DNA of 64,000 nt from an uncultured Flavobacteriales bacterium. Lineage in GTDB: Bacteria > Bacteroidota > Bacteroidia > Flavobacteriales_D > Sanyastnellaceae. The notes under the pieces were generated by a model. The model made no database searches, was not told the DNA's origin, and saw nothing but the letters and a program-made list of their open reading frames with translations. The stretch spans positions 1 to 64,000 of the forward strand of contig CALKGK010000044.1 of assembly GCA_938085105.1 (NCBI GenBank). Reading direction: 5' to 3'. The position numbers and the translations under genes were made by a program. Numbering within the stretch: the stretch's first letter is position 1; the number at the start of each line of letters is the position of its first letter. Shown piece after piece: positions 8,502-17,523 of the stretch.

Positions 8502-10745
8502 ATGCAAAGTGCCATCAAGGGAGTCCCAGCAACGCTCGATCAAGCTCAAGAAATGGGCTTGAGACCAGAAGAATTTGATCAGATCAAAGAGATTCTTGGT
8601 CGTACCCCAAATTTCACCGAAATGTGTATCTACTCCGTGATGTGGAGTGAACACTGTTCTTATAAAAATTCGATCAAGTGGCTCAAGACCCTCCCGAAAG
8701 AAGGTCCGCACATGCTCGTAAAAGCCGGTGAGGAAAATGCTGGATTGGTGGATATTGGTGATGGCTTCGGATGTGCTTTCAAGATTGAGTCGCACAACCA
8801 CCCCAGTGCTATCGAACCTTATCAAGGAGCGGCTACAGGTGTTGGAGGAATCAACAGAGATATCTTCACCATGGGGGCTCGCCCAATTGCACAGCTCAAT
8901 TCCCTCCGTTTCGGTGAGCTCAGCAACCCAAAAACAAAATGGCTCCTCGAAGGTGTCGTTAAAGGAATTGGTGATTACGGAAATGCCTTCGGTGTTCCCG
9001 TTGTTGGTGGTGAAGTCTTTTTTGATGAATCGTACCAAGTAAACCCTCTGGTGAATGCCATGTCTGCCGGTATTTTGCGTGTGGGAGAGATGATTTCTGC
9101 AACGGCAAGCGGTGTGGGGAACCCCGTTTATATCGTTGGTTCTTCAACAGGAAAAGATGGAATTCAAGGAGCTTCATTTGCTTCAAAAGATATTACTGAA
9201 GACTCGGCAAACGATCTTCCATCGGTGCAGGTGGGCGACCCTTTCCAAGAGAAATTGCTTCTCGAAGCAACTTTGGAATTGGCGAAAACCGATGCTGTTG
9301 TTGGTATGCAAGATATGGGGGCTGCGGGCATCACTTGCTCTACTTCCGAAATGAGCGCTGCAGGTGGTGTGGGGATGGACATCGATCTCGATAAAGTGCC
9401 TTTGCGTCAGGAAGACATGAAACCGTACGAAATCCTACTTTCTGAATCTCAAGAGCGAATGCTCGTTGTGGTTGAAAAAGGCCAAGAAGCAATTGTAGAG
9501 CAGATTTTTGATAAGTGGGATCTCCACGCAGAACACATCGGAGAAGTCACCGAAGGAGATACCCTCAATTATTACAAAGAGGGTGAACTTGTAGCTTCAG
9601 TTCCAGCGAACAGTTTGGTATTGGGCGGTGGTGCACCAATTTACGAAAGAGAATACACAGAACCAGCATACTACGCTGAGTCGAAAAAATTCGATATTGA
9701 TCAAACCGAAGAGCCTCAGGACCTCGTTATCGTAGCCCGAAAACTCATCGCTCATCCAAACATTGCTTCAAAACAATGGGTGTACAATCAATATGACAGC
9801 ATGGTGGGGACGGCAAACATGTCGACCAACAAACCTTCAGATGCTGCAGTAGTGAACATCAAAGGAACCAACAAAGCCATTGCCCTCACAGTGGATTGCA
9901 ACGCGAGATATGTGAATGCAGACCCTGAAAAAGGAACGGCGATTGCGGTTGCAGAAGCGGCGAGAAACATCGTCTGCTCAGGTGGTGAACCATCAGCAAT
10001 TACCAACTGTCTCAATTTTGGAAACCCCTACAACCCAGAAGTATACTGGCAATTTGTAGGTGCGATCAAAGGGATGTCGGCAGCTTGTACCAAGTTCCAA
10101 ACACCAGTGACTGGCGGTAATGTCAGTTTTTACAACCAAACAGTAAATCCGGATGGAAGCGCGAAACCGGTATTCCCTACACCAACCATCGGTATGTTGG
10201 GTGTTTTGCAAGATAAATCGCTCCAAACTACGCTCGATTTCAAATACAAAGGCGATTTGATTTACCTTCTCGGTGAGTCGAAAAACGACATCAATTCTTC
10301 GGAGTACTTGGCCTCCATCCTAGGTGTGAAAAATTCTCCTGCTCCTTGGTTCGATATCGAAGAGGAATACAAACTCCAGGCTTGTGTCAAGTCTTTGATC
10401 AAAAACAACTTCATCAATGCCGCACACGATGTGAGCAACGGTGGTTTGTACACCACTTTGGTAGAGATGGGATTGCCGAACGGATTAGGTTTCGACATCG
10501 TGTCGGATGCTGACCTCAGAAGAGATGCTTTCTTGTTCGGAGAATCACAATCTCGAATAGTTGTTTCCGTTACTGAAGACTACGAAGGTGAGTTTATCGA
10601 TCTCGTCGGTCATAACGACGTGAGCCTGACCTTGCTCGGACACGTTACTCAAGGGAAAATGATGGTGGACGGAGATCACTTTGGCTTCGTGGAGGACATT
10701 CGTAAGATTTACGAAGAGTCCATTGGAAACGAAATGAAAAAATAA
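8502..10745 (+). CDS. purL: Phosphoribosylformylglycinamidine synthase subunit PurL
   Basis: PurL catalyses the ATP-dependent conversion of formylglycinamide ribonucleotide to the amidine in purine synthesis. The 747-residue product is the small PurL type, which works in a complex with the glutaminase PurQ and PurS; neither is encoded in this window. The sequence shows two AIRS-like halves: the first contains the [20 protein letters not shown] signature, the second the [11 protein letters not shown] segment and a C-terminal [11 protein letters not shown] motif. I set the start at 8502 because the family begins near this Met and a promoter box lies between it and the upstream ATG. The PASTA gene follows 76 bases later. 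Confidence 0.95.
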   Translation: MQSAIKGVPATLDQAQEMGLRPEEFDQIKEILGRTPNFTEMCIYSVMWSEHCSYKNSIKWLKTLPKEGPHMLVKAGEENAGLVDIGDGFGCAFKIESHNHPSAIEPYQGAATGVGGINRDIFTMGARPIAQLNSLRFGELSNPKTKWLLEGVVKGIGDYGNAFGVPVVGGEVFFDESYQVNPLVNAMSAGILRVGEMISATASGVGNPVYIVGSSTGKDGIQGASFASKDITEDSANDLPSVQVGDPFQEKLLLEATLELAKTDAVVGMQDMGAAGITCSTSEMSAAGGVGMDIDLDKVPLRQEDMKPYEILLSESQERMLVVVEKGQEAIVEQIFDKWDLHAEHIGEVTEGDTLNYYKEGELVASVPANSLVLGGGAPIYEREYTEPAYYAESKKFDIDQTEEPQDLVIVARKLIAHPNIASKQWVYNQYDSMVGTANMSTNKPSDAAVVNIKGTNKAIALTVDCNARYVNADPEKGTAIAVAEAARNIVCSGGEPSAITNCLNFGNPYNPEVYWQFVGAIKGMSAACTKFQTPVTGGNVSFYNQTVNPDGSAKPVFPTPTIGMLGVLQDKSLQTTLDFKYKGDLIYLLGESKNDINSSEYLASILGVKNSPAPWFDIEEEYKLQACVKSLIKNNFINAAHDVSNGGLYTTLVEMGLPNGLGFDIVSDADLRRDAFLFGESQSRIVVSVTEDYEGEFIDLVGHNDVSLTLLGHVTQGKMMVDGDHFGFVEDIRKIYEESIGNEMKK

Positions 10746-10821
10746 CAATCATCAAGTCACTATTGAAGGTCATGGCAAACTTGCAAAGAGCTAAGCATGA
10801 CTTTCTTATCTTGGGTCGCCT

Positions 10822-11619
10822 ATGAACCTTTTGAAATTTATATTCAGCAAAACATTTGTGAAGCAAATCATCTTCGCTGCACTTTTTTCTGGAGTTCTTC
10901 TGGGAGGTTTATACATCTATTTGGGGGTTTATACTGATCACGGAAATCATGTTTTGGTGCCCGATGTAAAAGGGATCAGTGTAGCTTCAGCCGGTGAAAA
11001 ATTGGCGGAACAAGGACTGAGCTACGTGGTGATTGACTCGGTTTTTGATGAAAATGCTATTCGCGGTGCCGTTTTGGAACAAAATCCTGTGGCTGATGCT
11101 CAAGTGAAGCAGAATCGAGACGTTTACCTCACAATCTACCGAAAAACAGCACCAAGTGAAGCGCTGAAGGTAGAAGAAGGAATGAATGCCGGAGTAGCGG
11201 AAATCATCCTCAACAATAAGGGGATCAAATACAACATTGAATACGAGTCCAATCAATTGCTCGATGGAATGGTGGTGCGCGTTGAACAGAACAATGAAAG
11301 CCTGAATCCCGACGACCGAATCCGAAGAGGAGATGCGGTGAACTTGGTGATTGGTAAAAGTGCTGAAGCGAAAGTATTGGTTCCCCAGTTGCTCGGAATG
11401 CCTTTGGACTCCGCTGAAAAAGTCTTGCAAAATGCACAATTATCCCTCGGTTTTCCGTTCTATGAAGGGGATTTGATGAGCTTGGACGATACGCTAAGAT
11501 GCAGGATTTACAGACAAACACCGACTTCAGCGCCAAACAAAAAGGTGCTTGTGGGAAATCAAGTTGATGTCTTTCTTCGTATCCCTGAAGTAAGTCAGAC
11601 CCCGCCTGAAATGCCTTAA
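10822..11619 (+). CDS. PASTA domain membrane protein
   Basis: A 265-residue protein with an N-terminal membrane anchor (about residues 15-36) and an extracytoplasmic part made of three PASTA domains (about 42-108, 113-180 and 186-256), each with the typical VPDVKGISVASA or VPQLLGMPLDSA opening. PASTA domains bind peptidoglycan fragments in kinases and penicillin-binding proteins, but here there is no catalytic domain, so the protein may be a cell-wall-binding accessory factor. It starts a tight run with the type IX cargo gene (2-base gap) and rluD (overlap). The PASTA-rluD linkage recurs in Bacteroidota as far as I recall. Function not established. Confidence 0.85.
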   Translation: MNLLKFIFSKTFVKQIIFAALFSGVLLGGLYIYLGVYTDHGNHVLVPDVKGISVASAGEKLAEQGLSYVVIDSVFDENAIRGAVLEQNPVADAQVKQNRDVYLTIYRKTAPSEALKVEEGMNAGVAEIILNNKGIKYNIEYESNQLLDGMVVRVEQNNESLNPDDRIRRGDAVNLVIGKSAEAKVLVPQLLGMPLDSAEKVLQNAQLSLGFPFYEGDLMSLDDTLRCRIYRQTPTSAPNKKVLVGNQVDVFLRIPEVSQTPPEMP

Positions 11620-11621
11620 AA

Positions 11622-13526
11622 ATGCCCAAAACAATGAAAAGCTTCCTCCTAATTTTACTCCTTGGTACAGTTCTGTTTTGTCAAGCACAAGAACAAGAAC
11701 TCCCCTTGATGTATAGCGTTGAGAAAGCGCTTCATTATGAGAAGGAGAGAAGCTTTACCCCAAAGGAAAATCGTGGAAACGGAGCTTTACAGATTCCTTT
11801 TTTCGACGATTTTTCTACGTATTCTCTTCCTACAGATAACCCCGATGTTCCAGAAGACTTGCGCCGTTGGGAAGATGATTTTGCCCACCTCAATCAAAAC
11901 ATGGCCGTACTTCCTCCAACCGTTGGTGTTGCTACACTGGATGGATTGGATGAAACAGGCTACCCCTATCAGTTTTCTGCCGATTCCTATGGTTTGGCTG
12001 ATGTGCTCACGTCTCGTCCAATTGATTTGGGCGGACTGACTGCAGATAACAGTGTTTATCTCCATTTCAGATATCAATGCGGTGGCTTTGGTAATGCTCC
12101 AGACGAACAAGACTCTTTGTTGGTAGAGTTTTTGGCTCCCGGTGGTGGACCAGATGCATGGTTCCAAGTTTGGTCGGTACCGGGCGATTTAGATCCGGAG
12201 GTGTTCAACGATGCCTTCATCCCTGTCGATGATCCGCTTTACCTTCAAGATGGGTTTCAGTTCCGTTTCAGAAATTATTCAACCCTTTCAGGAAACCTCG
12301 ACCATTGGAACATCGATTATGTCTTTCTCAACAACAACATCGATCCTGAGAACTTTGACGTTGTGGAAATCGCTTTTGTTTACCCAGAGTTGACTTTGCT
12401 CAATACCTACGTTTCCATGCCTTGGACCCACTTCATCGTTAATCCGGAAGTGCACATGTTGGAAACAACCAATACCCTTTCGAGAAACCTCAGTACTTCT
12501 CAGGCCGACAATATCTTTTCCGGATTCAAAGTGGATTACGAAGGGGATGTTCAAGATTTTCCGAACGGGTTTCAAACGGTTATTGTAAATCCTTTTGAGG
12601 TTTTTGAAGTGCCCTATTTTGTGAACGATGGTACCACTGAAGATTTTGTTTATGATACTTCAGTAAACGACACTTGTGCGATATTCGATGTGAGTTTTTA
12701 TCAAAACAGCATTGGTATTCTTGAGGGTGAGAAACTAGGAGTAGTGGACAATGATTCCATCGTCTTTCAACAAGTATTCACGAATTACTATGCCTTGGAC
12801 GATGGCAGTGCAGAGCGGGCGTATTCTTTGAATGAAACCGGGGCGAAAGTGGCCATGCGATTCAATGTTGAAGTAGAAGATACCTTGCTCGGACTGTTCA
12901 TCCACTTCACTCCCTTTCAAAATGACGTAAGCGACGAGACTTTCCTTCTGAGAGCTTGGACCAACGATGGCGGTCAACCTGGAAGCGAGATAGGTGAAAA
13001 TTTTAACTTTCATTCTCCGCAGTATTTCAACGACGGATACAACGTTTTTGCTTACTATGAATACGATGACCCGCTTGTGGTAAGTGGAAACACCTTCGTC
13101 GGTTTCATTCAGAATTCGGGTGCACAGCTCAATGTGGGGCTAGACAAAAATACCAACAACAATTCATCCCGTTTGTACTACCAACTGGGCCTTGGTGCCT
13201 CTTGGCAAAGCAGCGGTATCCAAGGAACCGTAATGATTCGTCCCGTATTCAGTTCAGGCAAAAGCTTTGTTTGGAATGGAATCGAGGAATTAAGTTCATC
13301 GGCAAACATTTACCCCAATCCTTCTCAAGCTAACTTCACCATCGAAAGTGAAGAAGCCATAAAGTCTTTGGAAGTCATGAACGTCTTCGGACAAAAGATC
13401 CATCAAGAAGTGTTGAATGGCGAGCAAACTTGCCGTTTGGACGCTTCACTATGGGCAGAAGGAAGCTATTTTATCGTCATAAGAACGTCGAAAGGTGTGA
13501 TTCGCGAAAAACTGATCAAACAATAA
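11622..13526 (+). CDS. Type IX secretion cargo protein of unknown function
   Basis: The 634-residue product has a signal peptide (about 1-23, ending FCQAQ) and a C-terminal type A sorting domain starting at the IYPNPSQANFTI motif, so it should cross the outer membrane by the type IX system. The body has beta-rich segments, including an aromatic/Asn-rich region (IPFFDDFSTYS) like those of other Bacteroidota cargo proteins, but I recognise no catalytic domain. An alternative ATG four codons downstream (11634) would give a slightly tidier signal peptide. It overlaps the downstream rluD start by one base (TAATG), implying translational coupling between an exported protein and an rRNA-modification enzyme. 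Confidence 0.8.
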   Translation: MPKTMKSFLLILLLGTVLFCQAQEQELPLMYSVEKALHYEKERSFTPKENRGNGALQIPFFDDFSTYSLPTDNPDVPEDLRRWEDDFAHLNQNMAVLPPTVGVATLDGLDETGYPYQFSADSYGLADVLTSRPIDLGGLTADNSVYLHFRYQCGGFGNAPDEQDSLLVEFLAPGGGPDAWFQVWSVPGDLDPEVFNDAFIPVDDPLYLQDGFQFRFRNYSTLSGNLDHWNIDYVFLNNNIDPENFDVVEIAFVYPELTLLNTYVSMPWTHFIVNPEVHMLETTNTLSRNLSTSQADNIFSGFKVDYEGDVQDFPNGFQTVIVNPFEVFEVPYFVNDGTTEDFVYDTSVNDTCAIFDVSFYQNSIGILEGEKLGVVDNDSIVFQQVFTNYYALDDGSAERAYSLNETGAKVAMRFNVEVEDTLLGLFIHFTPFQNDVSDETFLLRAWTNDGGQPGSEIGENFNFHSPQYFNDGYNVFAYYEYDDPLVVSGNTFVGFIQNSGAQLNVGLDKNTNNNSSRLYYQLGLGASWQSSGIQGTVMIRPVFSSGKSFVWNGIEELSSSANIYPNPSQANFTIESEEAIKSLEVMNVFGQKIHQEVLNGEQTCRLDASLWAEGSYFIVIRTSKGVIREKLIKQ

Positions 13527-14587
13527 TGAGCGAAAATCAAGAAGAGCACTTTAGTGGAGAAATGGAAGACGATGGAGATCTTGTCCATGATTTGTACGAG
13601 CACCATCGAATTATTGCAGATAAGGCTCAGGGGGTGCTTAGGATTGATAAGTTTCTGATTGATCGCCTCCCCAATGCTTCCCGAAACAAAATCCAGGACG
13701 CCACACGTGATGGTTATATTTTGGTGAATGGGGAACAAGTGAAGCCCAATTACAAAGTAAAGCCCATGGATGTGATTACCGTTGAGCTACCAACTCCCGT
13801 GCGAGAGTTTGAGCTTGTACCGGAAGACATTCCTTTGGACATCATGTATGAGGATGATCATGTCATCGTGCTCAATAAGGCTGCGGGAATGGTGGTACAT
13901 CCGGGTTTTGGAAATTATACGGGTACTTTGGTGAACGCCCTCGCATTTCACTTTGAACAGCTTCCTGCCAATACACAACACGGCATTCCTCGTCCTGGTT
14001 TGGTTCACCGCCTAGACAAGAACACCTCAGGGGTTATGGTGATTGGGAAAACCGAAGCCGCACTCACTCATCTTTCAAAACAATTCTACGATCGCACAAC
14101 GGACCGACGCTACAACGCTTTGGTTTGGGGGAGAGTGGAAGAAGATGGAAGAGTGGAAGGAAACATCGGTCGCTCATACAAAGACCGCAAAATCATGAGT
14201 GTTTTCGAAGATGGAGAACATGGGAAACACGCAGTAACTCACTACAAACCTCTGGAAGGATTGCAGTACCTCACTCTGATTGAATGTAAATTGGAGACGG
14301 GTAGAACCCACCAAATTCGCGCTCATATGAAGCACATTGGACACCCCTTGTTTGGTGATGCAGAATATGGAGGCGATAAGATTCTAAAGGGAACCACATT
14401 TACGCGTTACCGCCAATTTGTGGAGAATTGTTTCAAAATCCAACCCCATCAGGCCTTGCACGCGAAGTCTTTGGGTTTCGACCATCCTGAAACCGGTGAA
14501 CGAATGCACTTTGATTCGGAATGGCCAGCAGCTTTTCAAGAAGTGGTTGAAAAGTGGAGGCACTACCTTCGCCACCAAAAAGATTGA
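13526..14587 (+). CDS. RluD-family 23S rRNA pseudouridine synthase
   Basis: The 353-residue protein has an S4 RNA-binding domain (about residues 38-85) followed by the RluA/RluC/RluD catalytic domain. The catalytic loop HRLDKNTSG is at 161-169 with the nucleophile Asp164, and the LETGRTHQIRAHM motif lies further on. Enzymes of this type isomerise uridines in 23S rRNA; the exact sites cannot be read from sequence. An unusual acidic N-terminal extension (residues 1-30) precedes the S4 domain. I chose the ATG at 13526, which overlaps the upstream stop as TAATG; the longer frame to 13430 lies inside the preceding gene. Confidence 0.9.
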   Translation: MSENQEEHFSGEMEDDGDLVHDLYEHHRIIADKAQGVLRIDKFLIDRLPNASRNKIQDATRDGYILVNGEQVKPNYKVKPMDVITVELPTPVREFELVPEDIPLDIMYEDDHVIVLNKAAGMVVHPGFGNYTGTLVNALAFHFEQLPANTQHGIPRPGLVHRLDKNTSGVMVIGKTEAALTHLSKQFYDRTTDRRYNALVWGRVEEDGRVEGNIGRSYKDRKIMSVFEDGEHGKHAVTHYKPLEGLQYLTLIECKLETGRTHQIRAHMKHIGHPLFGDAEYGGDKILKGTTFTRYRQFVENCFKIQPHQALHAKSLGFDHPETGERMHFDSEWPAAFQEVVEKWRHYLRHQKD

Positions 14588-14645
14588 TCTTGGACTAGTT
14601 TTCCCGGGATGTGATGATTGATGAATCGAGGAGTTTGCAATCATC

Positions 14646-14661
14646 GGTGAGTGAGATCACT
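14646..14661. terminator. Short dyad between convergent rluD and ABC-F genes
   Basis: TGAGTG (14646-14651) and CACTCA (14656-14661) form a perfect 6-base-pair stem with an AGAT loop, overlapping the ABC-F stop codon. There is no T-run on either strand, so a terminator role is uncertain. Confidence 0.3.
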
Positions 14662-16594
14662 CATCAGCTAAAAGCTCTTCCAATTGAAGCGTACTGTCTT
14701 CCCAAGCACTCATGCTGGCATCAAGTGCTTTCTTCTTCTCTTGGAAAAGATTTAAAACCTTATCAGCAGCGGCTTGATCGGAATAGTCCAAAGAGGCAAT
14801 TTGTTCTTGCAGTTGGGCCAATTCATTTTCGAGAAGTTCGACGCTGCGCTCATGTTTACCCACAGCGTTGGTCAGTTTTCGTTTCTGACGTTCAAATTCT
14901 TTCCGCTCCTCGTAACTTCTCTTGTTGCTCGAAGTTTCTTCCTTTATCTCCACCTTCTTTTTGACATCCGCTTCATAGGCTGCAATGGACAAGGCGCGTT
15001 TTTCTTTCAAGAACTCCTGAATGTCCCCGATGTATTGTTTCAAACCTTTAGGAGTAACTTCATACACCATTTCTGTTAAACCGCTCAAAAAGTCACGATC
15101 GTGGGAAACCACAATCAAGGTGCCGTCGAATTGTTGCAGCGCCCGTTTCAGCATCTCTTTTGAGCGCATATCGAGGTGATTCGTCGGCTCATCGAGGATC
15201 AAGAGATTGTAGGGGTGCAATAAGAGCTTGCAAAGGGCCAAACGCGCTTTTTCACCACCCGAGAGTACGCTCACTTTTTTATCGATGTCTTCACCACTAA
15301 AAAGGAAGGCTCCCAACAAAGCGCGAAGTTGTGTTCGAATAGCTCCGGTGGCTTCATCATCCAGAACCTCAAAAACGGTTTTGCTTGGGTCGAGTTGTTC
15401 ACTTTGATTTTGGGCGTAGTACCCGATGTCAACGTTGTGACCAATGCTCATTTCACCTTTGGCAGATTCTTCTTCCAAGATGATGCGAGTAAGTGTGGTT
15501 TTCCCAGCGCCATTTTTACCTACCAAGGCAACTTTTTCTTGTCGAGCAATACTTAGGTTAACGTTTTTAAAAACAGGCTTATCGAAGCTCTTTTCTAGGT
15601 TCTCCGTTTTCACAACCACTTTTCCAGATCGTGGAGCGGGAGGGAAGGTGAAGTTGATTTGTGCATTTTCGAAGTTGTCGATTTCAATGCGTTCCATCTT
15701 ATCCAACTTCTTAATCAAGGTTTGAGCAAAGGCAGCTTTGTTCTTCTTAGCGCGAAACTTTTCAATGTTGCGTTGGGTGTCCTCAATGTATTTCTGCTGG
15801 TTCTTGTAAGCCTGTTCTTGTCGCTCCATGTCTTCAGCACGCCACTCCATGTATTTACTGTAAGGTGCTTTGATGTCGTGCACTTTATGACCTGTAATTT
15901 CAATGGTGCGATTGGTAATCGTGTCGAGAAAAACCCGGTCGTGAGAGATCAATACAATAGCTCCAGAGTAGTTTTTTAGAAAGCTCTCCAGCCACTCGAT
16001 GGATTCAATATCTAAGTGGTTGGTAGGTTCATCGAGCAAGAGCACGTTGGGTTGCATGAGGAGAAGCTTAGCGAGCTCCACACGCATCTTCCATCCGCCA
16101 GAGAACTCCTTCATCTGGCGATGCATGTCTTCCGGAAGAAAGCCAAGCCCTTGAAGTACTTTTTGTACCTGCTGCTCCATGTTCCCTCCTCCAAGAATAG
16201 CAAGGCGATCATTGGCTTCGCTGAGTCTTTGAATCAGTGCGTTGTAGTCATCACTTTCGTAATCGCTTCGTTCACCAAGTTCTGTACTGAGCTGTTCAAC
16301 ACTTTCCTCCAATCTATTGATTTCCTCAAAGGCTCTAGATGCTTCGTATAGAATGCTCGCTTCCTCTTCGTGCTCCATTTCTTGTGGTAGGTAGCCGATG
16401 GTTTTCTCCTTGGGGAGCAATACTTGTCCGGAGCTAGCAGAGATTCTTCCTGCGATGATTTTCATCAGGGTAGACTTACCAGCACCGTTTTTACCGATGA
16501 GCCCAATGCGGTCTTTCTCAGCAATGAAAAAGGAGAGGTTGGTGAAGAGGTCGCGTTGACCAAAATTGATGGATAGTGATTGAACTGTGAGCAT
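14657..16594 (-). CDS. ABC-F family ATPase, ribosome-associated
   Basis: A 645-residue soluble protein with two ABC cassettes and no membrane segments. Both Walker A motifs (GKNGAGKST near residue 37 and GKNGAGKTT in the second half), both signatures (FSGGWKMR, LSGGEKARL) and both Walker B motifs (LLLDEPTNHLD, LILDEPTNHLD) are intact, so both sites should bind and hydrolyse ATP. A linker rich in charged residues and a C-terminal coiled coil (about 560-640) match the Uup/YdiF branch of ABC-F proteins, which bind the ribosomal E site and rescue or regulate translation. The precise subgroup cannot be fixed by eye. It is followed by no same-strand gene. Confidence 0.9.
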   Translation of the reverse strand: MLTVQSLSINFGQRDLFTNLSFFIAEKDRIGLIGKNGAGKSTLMKIIAGRISASSGQVLLPKEKTIGYLPQEMEHEEEASILYEASRAFEEINRLEESVEQLSTELGERSDYESDDYNALIQRLSEANDRLAILGGGNMEQQVQKVLQGLGFLPEDMHRQMKEFSGGWKMRVELAKLLLMQPNVLLLDEPTNHLDIESIEWLESFLKNYSGAIVLISHDRVFLDTITNRTIEITGHKVHDIKAPYSKYMEWRAEDMERQEQAYKNQQKYIEDTQRNIEKFRAKKNKAAFAQTLIKKLDKMERIEIDNFENAQINFTFPPAPRSGKVVVKTENLEKSFDKPVFKNVNLSIARQEKVALVGKNGAGKTTLTRIILEEESAKGEMSIGHNVDIGYYAQNQSEQLDPSKTVFEVLDDEATGAIRTQLRALLGAFLFSGEDIDKKVSVLSGGEKARLALCKLLLHPYNLLILDEPTNHLDMRSKEMLKRALQQFDGTLIVVSHDRDFLSGLTEMVYEVTPKGLKQYIGDIQEFLKEKRALSIAAYEADVKKKVEIKEETSSNKRSYEERKEFERQKRKLTNAVGKHERSVELLENELAQLQEQIASLDYSDQAAADKVLNLFQEKKKALDASMSAWEDSTLQLEELLADE

Positions 16595-16602
16595 ATGGTA
16601 TT

Positions 16603-16634
16603 AAAAAGAACGCCCACCTTTTGGGTGAGCGTTC
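16603..16634 (-). terminator. Rho-independent terminator after gldN
   Basis: On the minus strand GAACGCTCACC pairs with GGTGGGCGTTC (one wobble) around a CAAAA loop, followed by TTTTT. It lies between the gldN stop (16657) and the ABC-F start (16594), so it ends the gldKLMN transcript and separates it from the ABC-F gene. Confidence 0.85.
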
Positions 16635-16656
16635 AAATATAAGTCTTGTTGCTTGA

Positions 16657-17508
16657 TTAGTAGTGCCACAAATCGTGTTCTACTGTAAACAACTCTTCTT
16701 TGATTCTTTCTGATTCCAACAATGCATCAATTCCTCGGGCATAAGCAGCAATGGAGCGATCGTATACGTTGGCTTCTTTGATGATGTAACTAGAGAACAT
16801 TCGATTTTGAAAAATCTCTTCGAAGGTTCTTCTTTTCGCATCATTCTGGAAGTTGAATACACTTGCGTTGGCGAAGACGTAACGACATTCTGGGAAGTAC
16901 AGCCAAAACAAGGTTTTGTAACCCCGCTTGGTTCCTTCATCGTCATAATCCTCTTTCATTGGAGCAATTCCAATGATGCGGACGTAACGTTCTGAACGTT
17001 GCTTGTCAAAAATCCAGTCTTCTTTCAACTGATACTGTGTAATATCACGTGAATTTACTGGCTCTTCTACCTCTACAGGAATAGGTTCCCCTGTATCGAG
17101 ATCTTCGGTCATTTTGGTCACTACTGGACGAAGCACGGAGTCAATCTCTGATTGAGACATCGGATAACGAAATTCATCATCATCGTCCGTTGGTCCGAGG
17201 CTGTATGCTGTGAGCGAACCTTCCGTCAAAAGAGCATATTTGATCACGTCGAAAAGACTCTTACGATCAGCAATCTCTTCCAATGGGAAGTACAATGGGT
17301 GATTCATCTTCTCTCTCAAGTCGATGATCTGCCACATGCGCTGTGCATACATTACATCTGCTTCACGAAGATGAGGGTAAGGTACCACTCGTTTCGTGGG
17401 ATTGTGTTCTTTCACATAAGCACCATCGAGTACGGTTTGCACTTGAGCGCTTGCTTGCGAAGAACCAAGGAGTAGAGCAGCTGCGAGTATTCCAAAAATA
17501 CGCTTCAT
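16657..17508 (-). CDS. gldN: Gliding motility / type IX secretion protein GldN
   Basis: The 283-residue protein has a signal peptide (1-22, ending ASAQ) and the GldN/PorN sequence: VLDGAYVKEHNPTKRVVPYPHLREADVMYAQRMWQIIDLREKMNHPLYFP is the family's highly conserved opening, and it ends EELFTVEHDLWHY. GldN is periplasmic and forms the large ring complex with the lipoprotein GldK at the outer membrane, part of the type IX translocon. It is the last gene of gldKLMN, 15 bases after gldM, and is followed by a strong terminator. An acidic stretch (TDDDDEF, about residue 101) is an ordinary variation. Confidence 0.97.
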   Translation of the reverse strand: MKRIFGILAAALLLGSSQASAQVQTVLDGAYVKEHNPTKRVVPYPHLREADVMYAQRMWQIIDLREKMNHPLYFPLEEIADRKSLFDVIKYALLTEGSLTAYSLGPTDDDDEFRYPMSQSEIDSVLRPVVTKMTEDLDTGEPIPVEVEEPVNSRDITQYQLKEDWIFDKQRSERYVRIIGIAPMKEDYDDEGTKRGYKTLFWLYFPECRYVFANASVFNFQNDAKRRTFEEIFQNRMFSSYIIKEANVYDRSIAAYARGIDALLESERIKEELFTVEHDLWHY

Positions 17509-17523
17509 GTGTTCTTGTTTAAA

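Noticed and set aside
8475-9038. Minus-strand open frame of 187 codons opposite purL
   Set aside because: Shadow of the purL 5' half, with no family resemblance.
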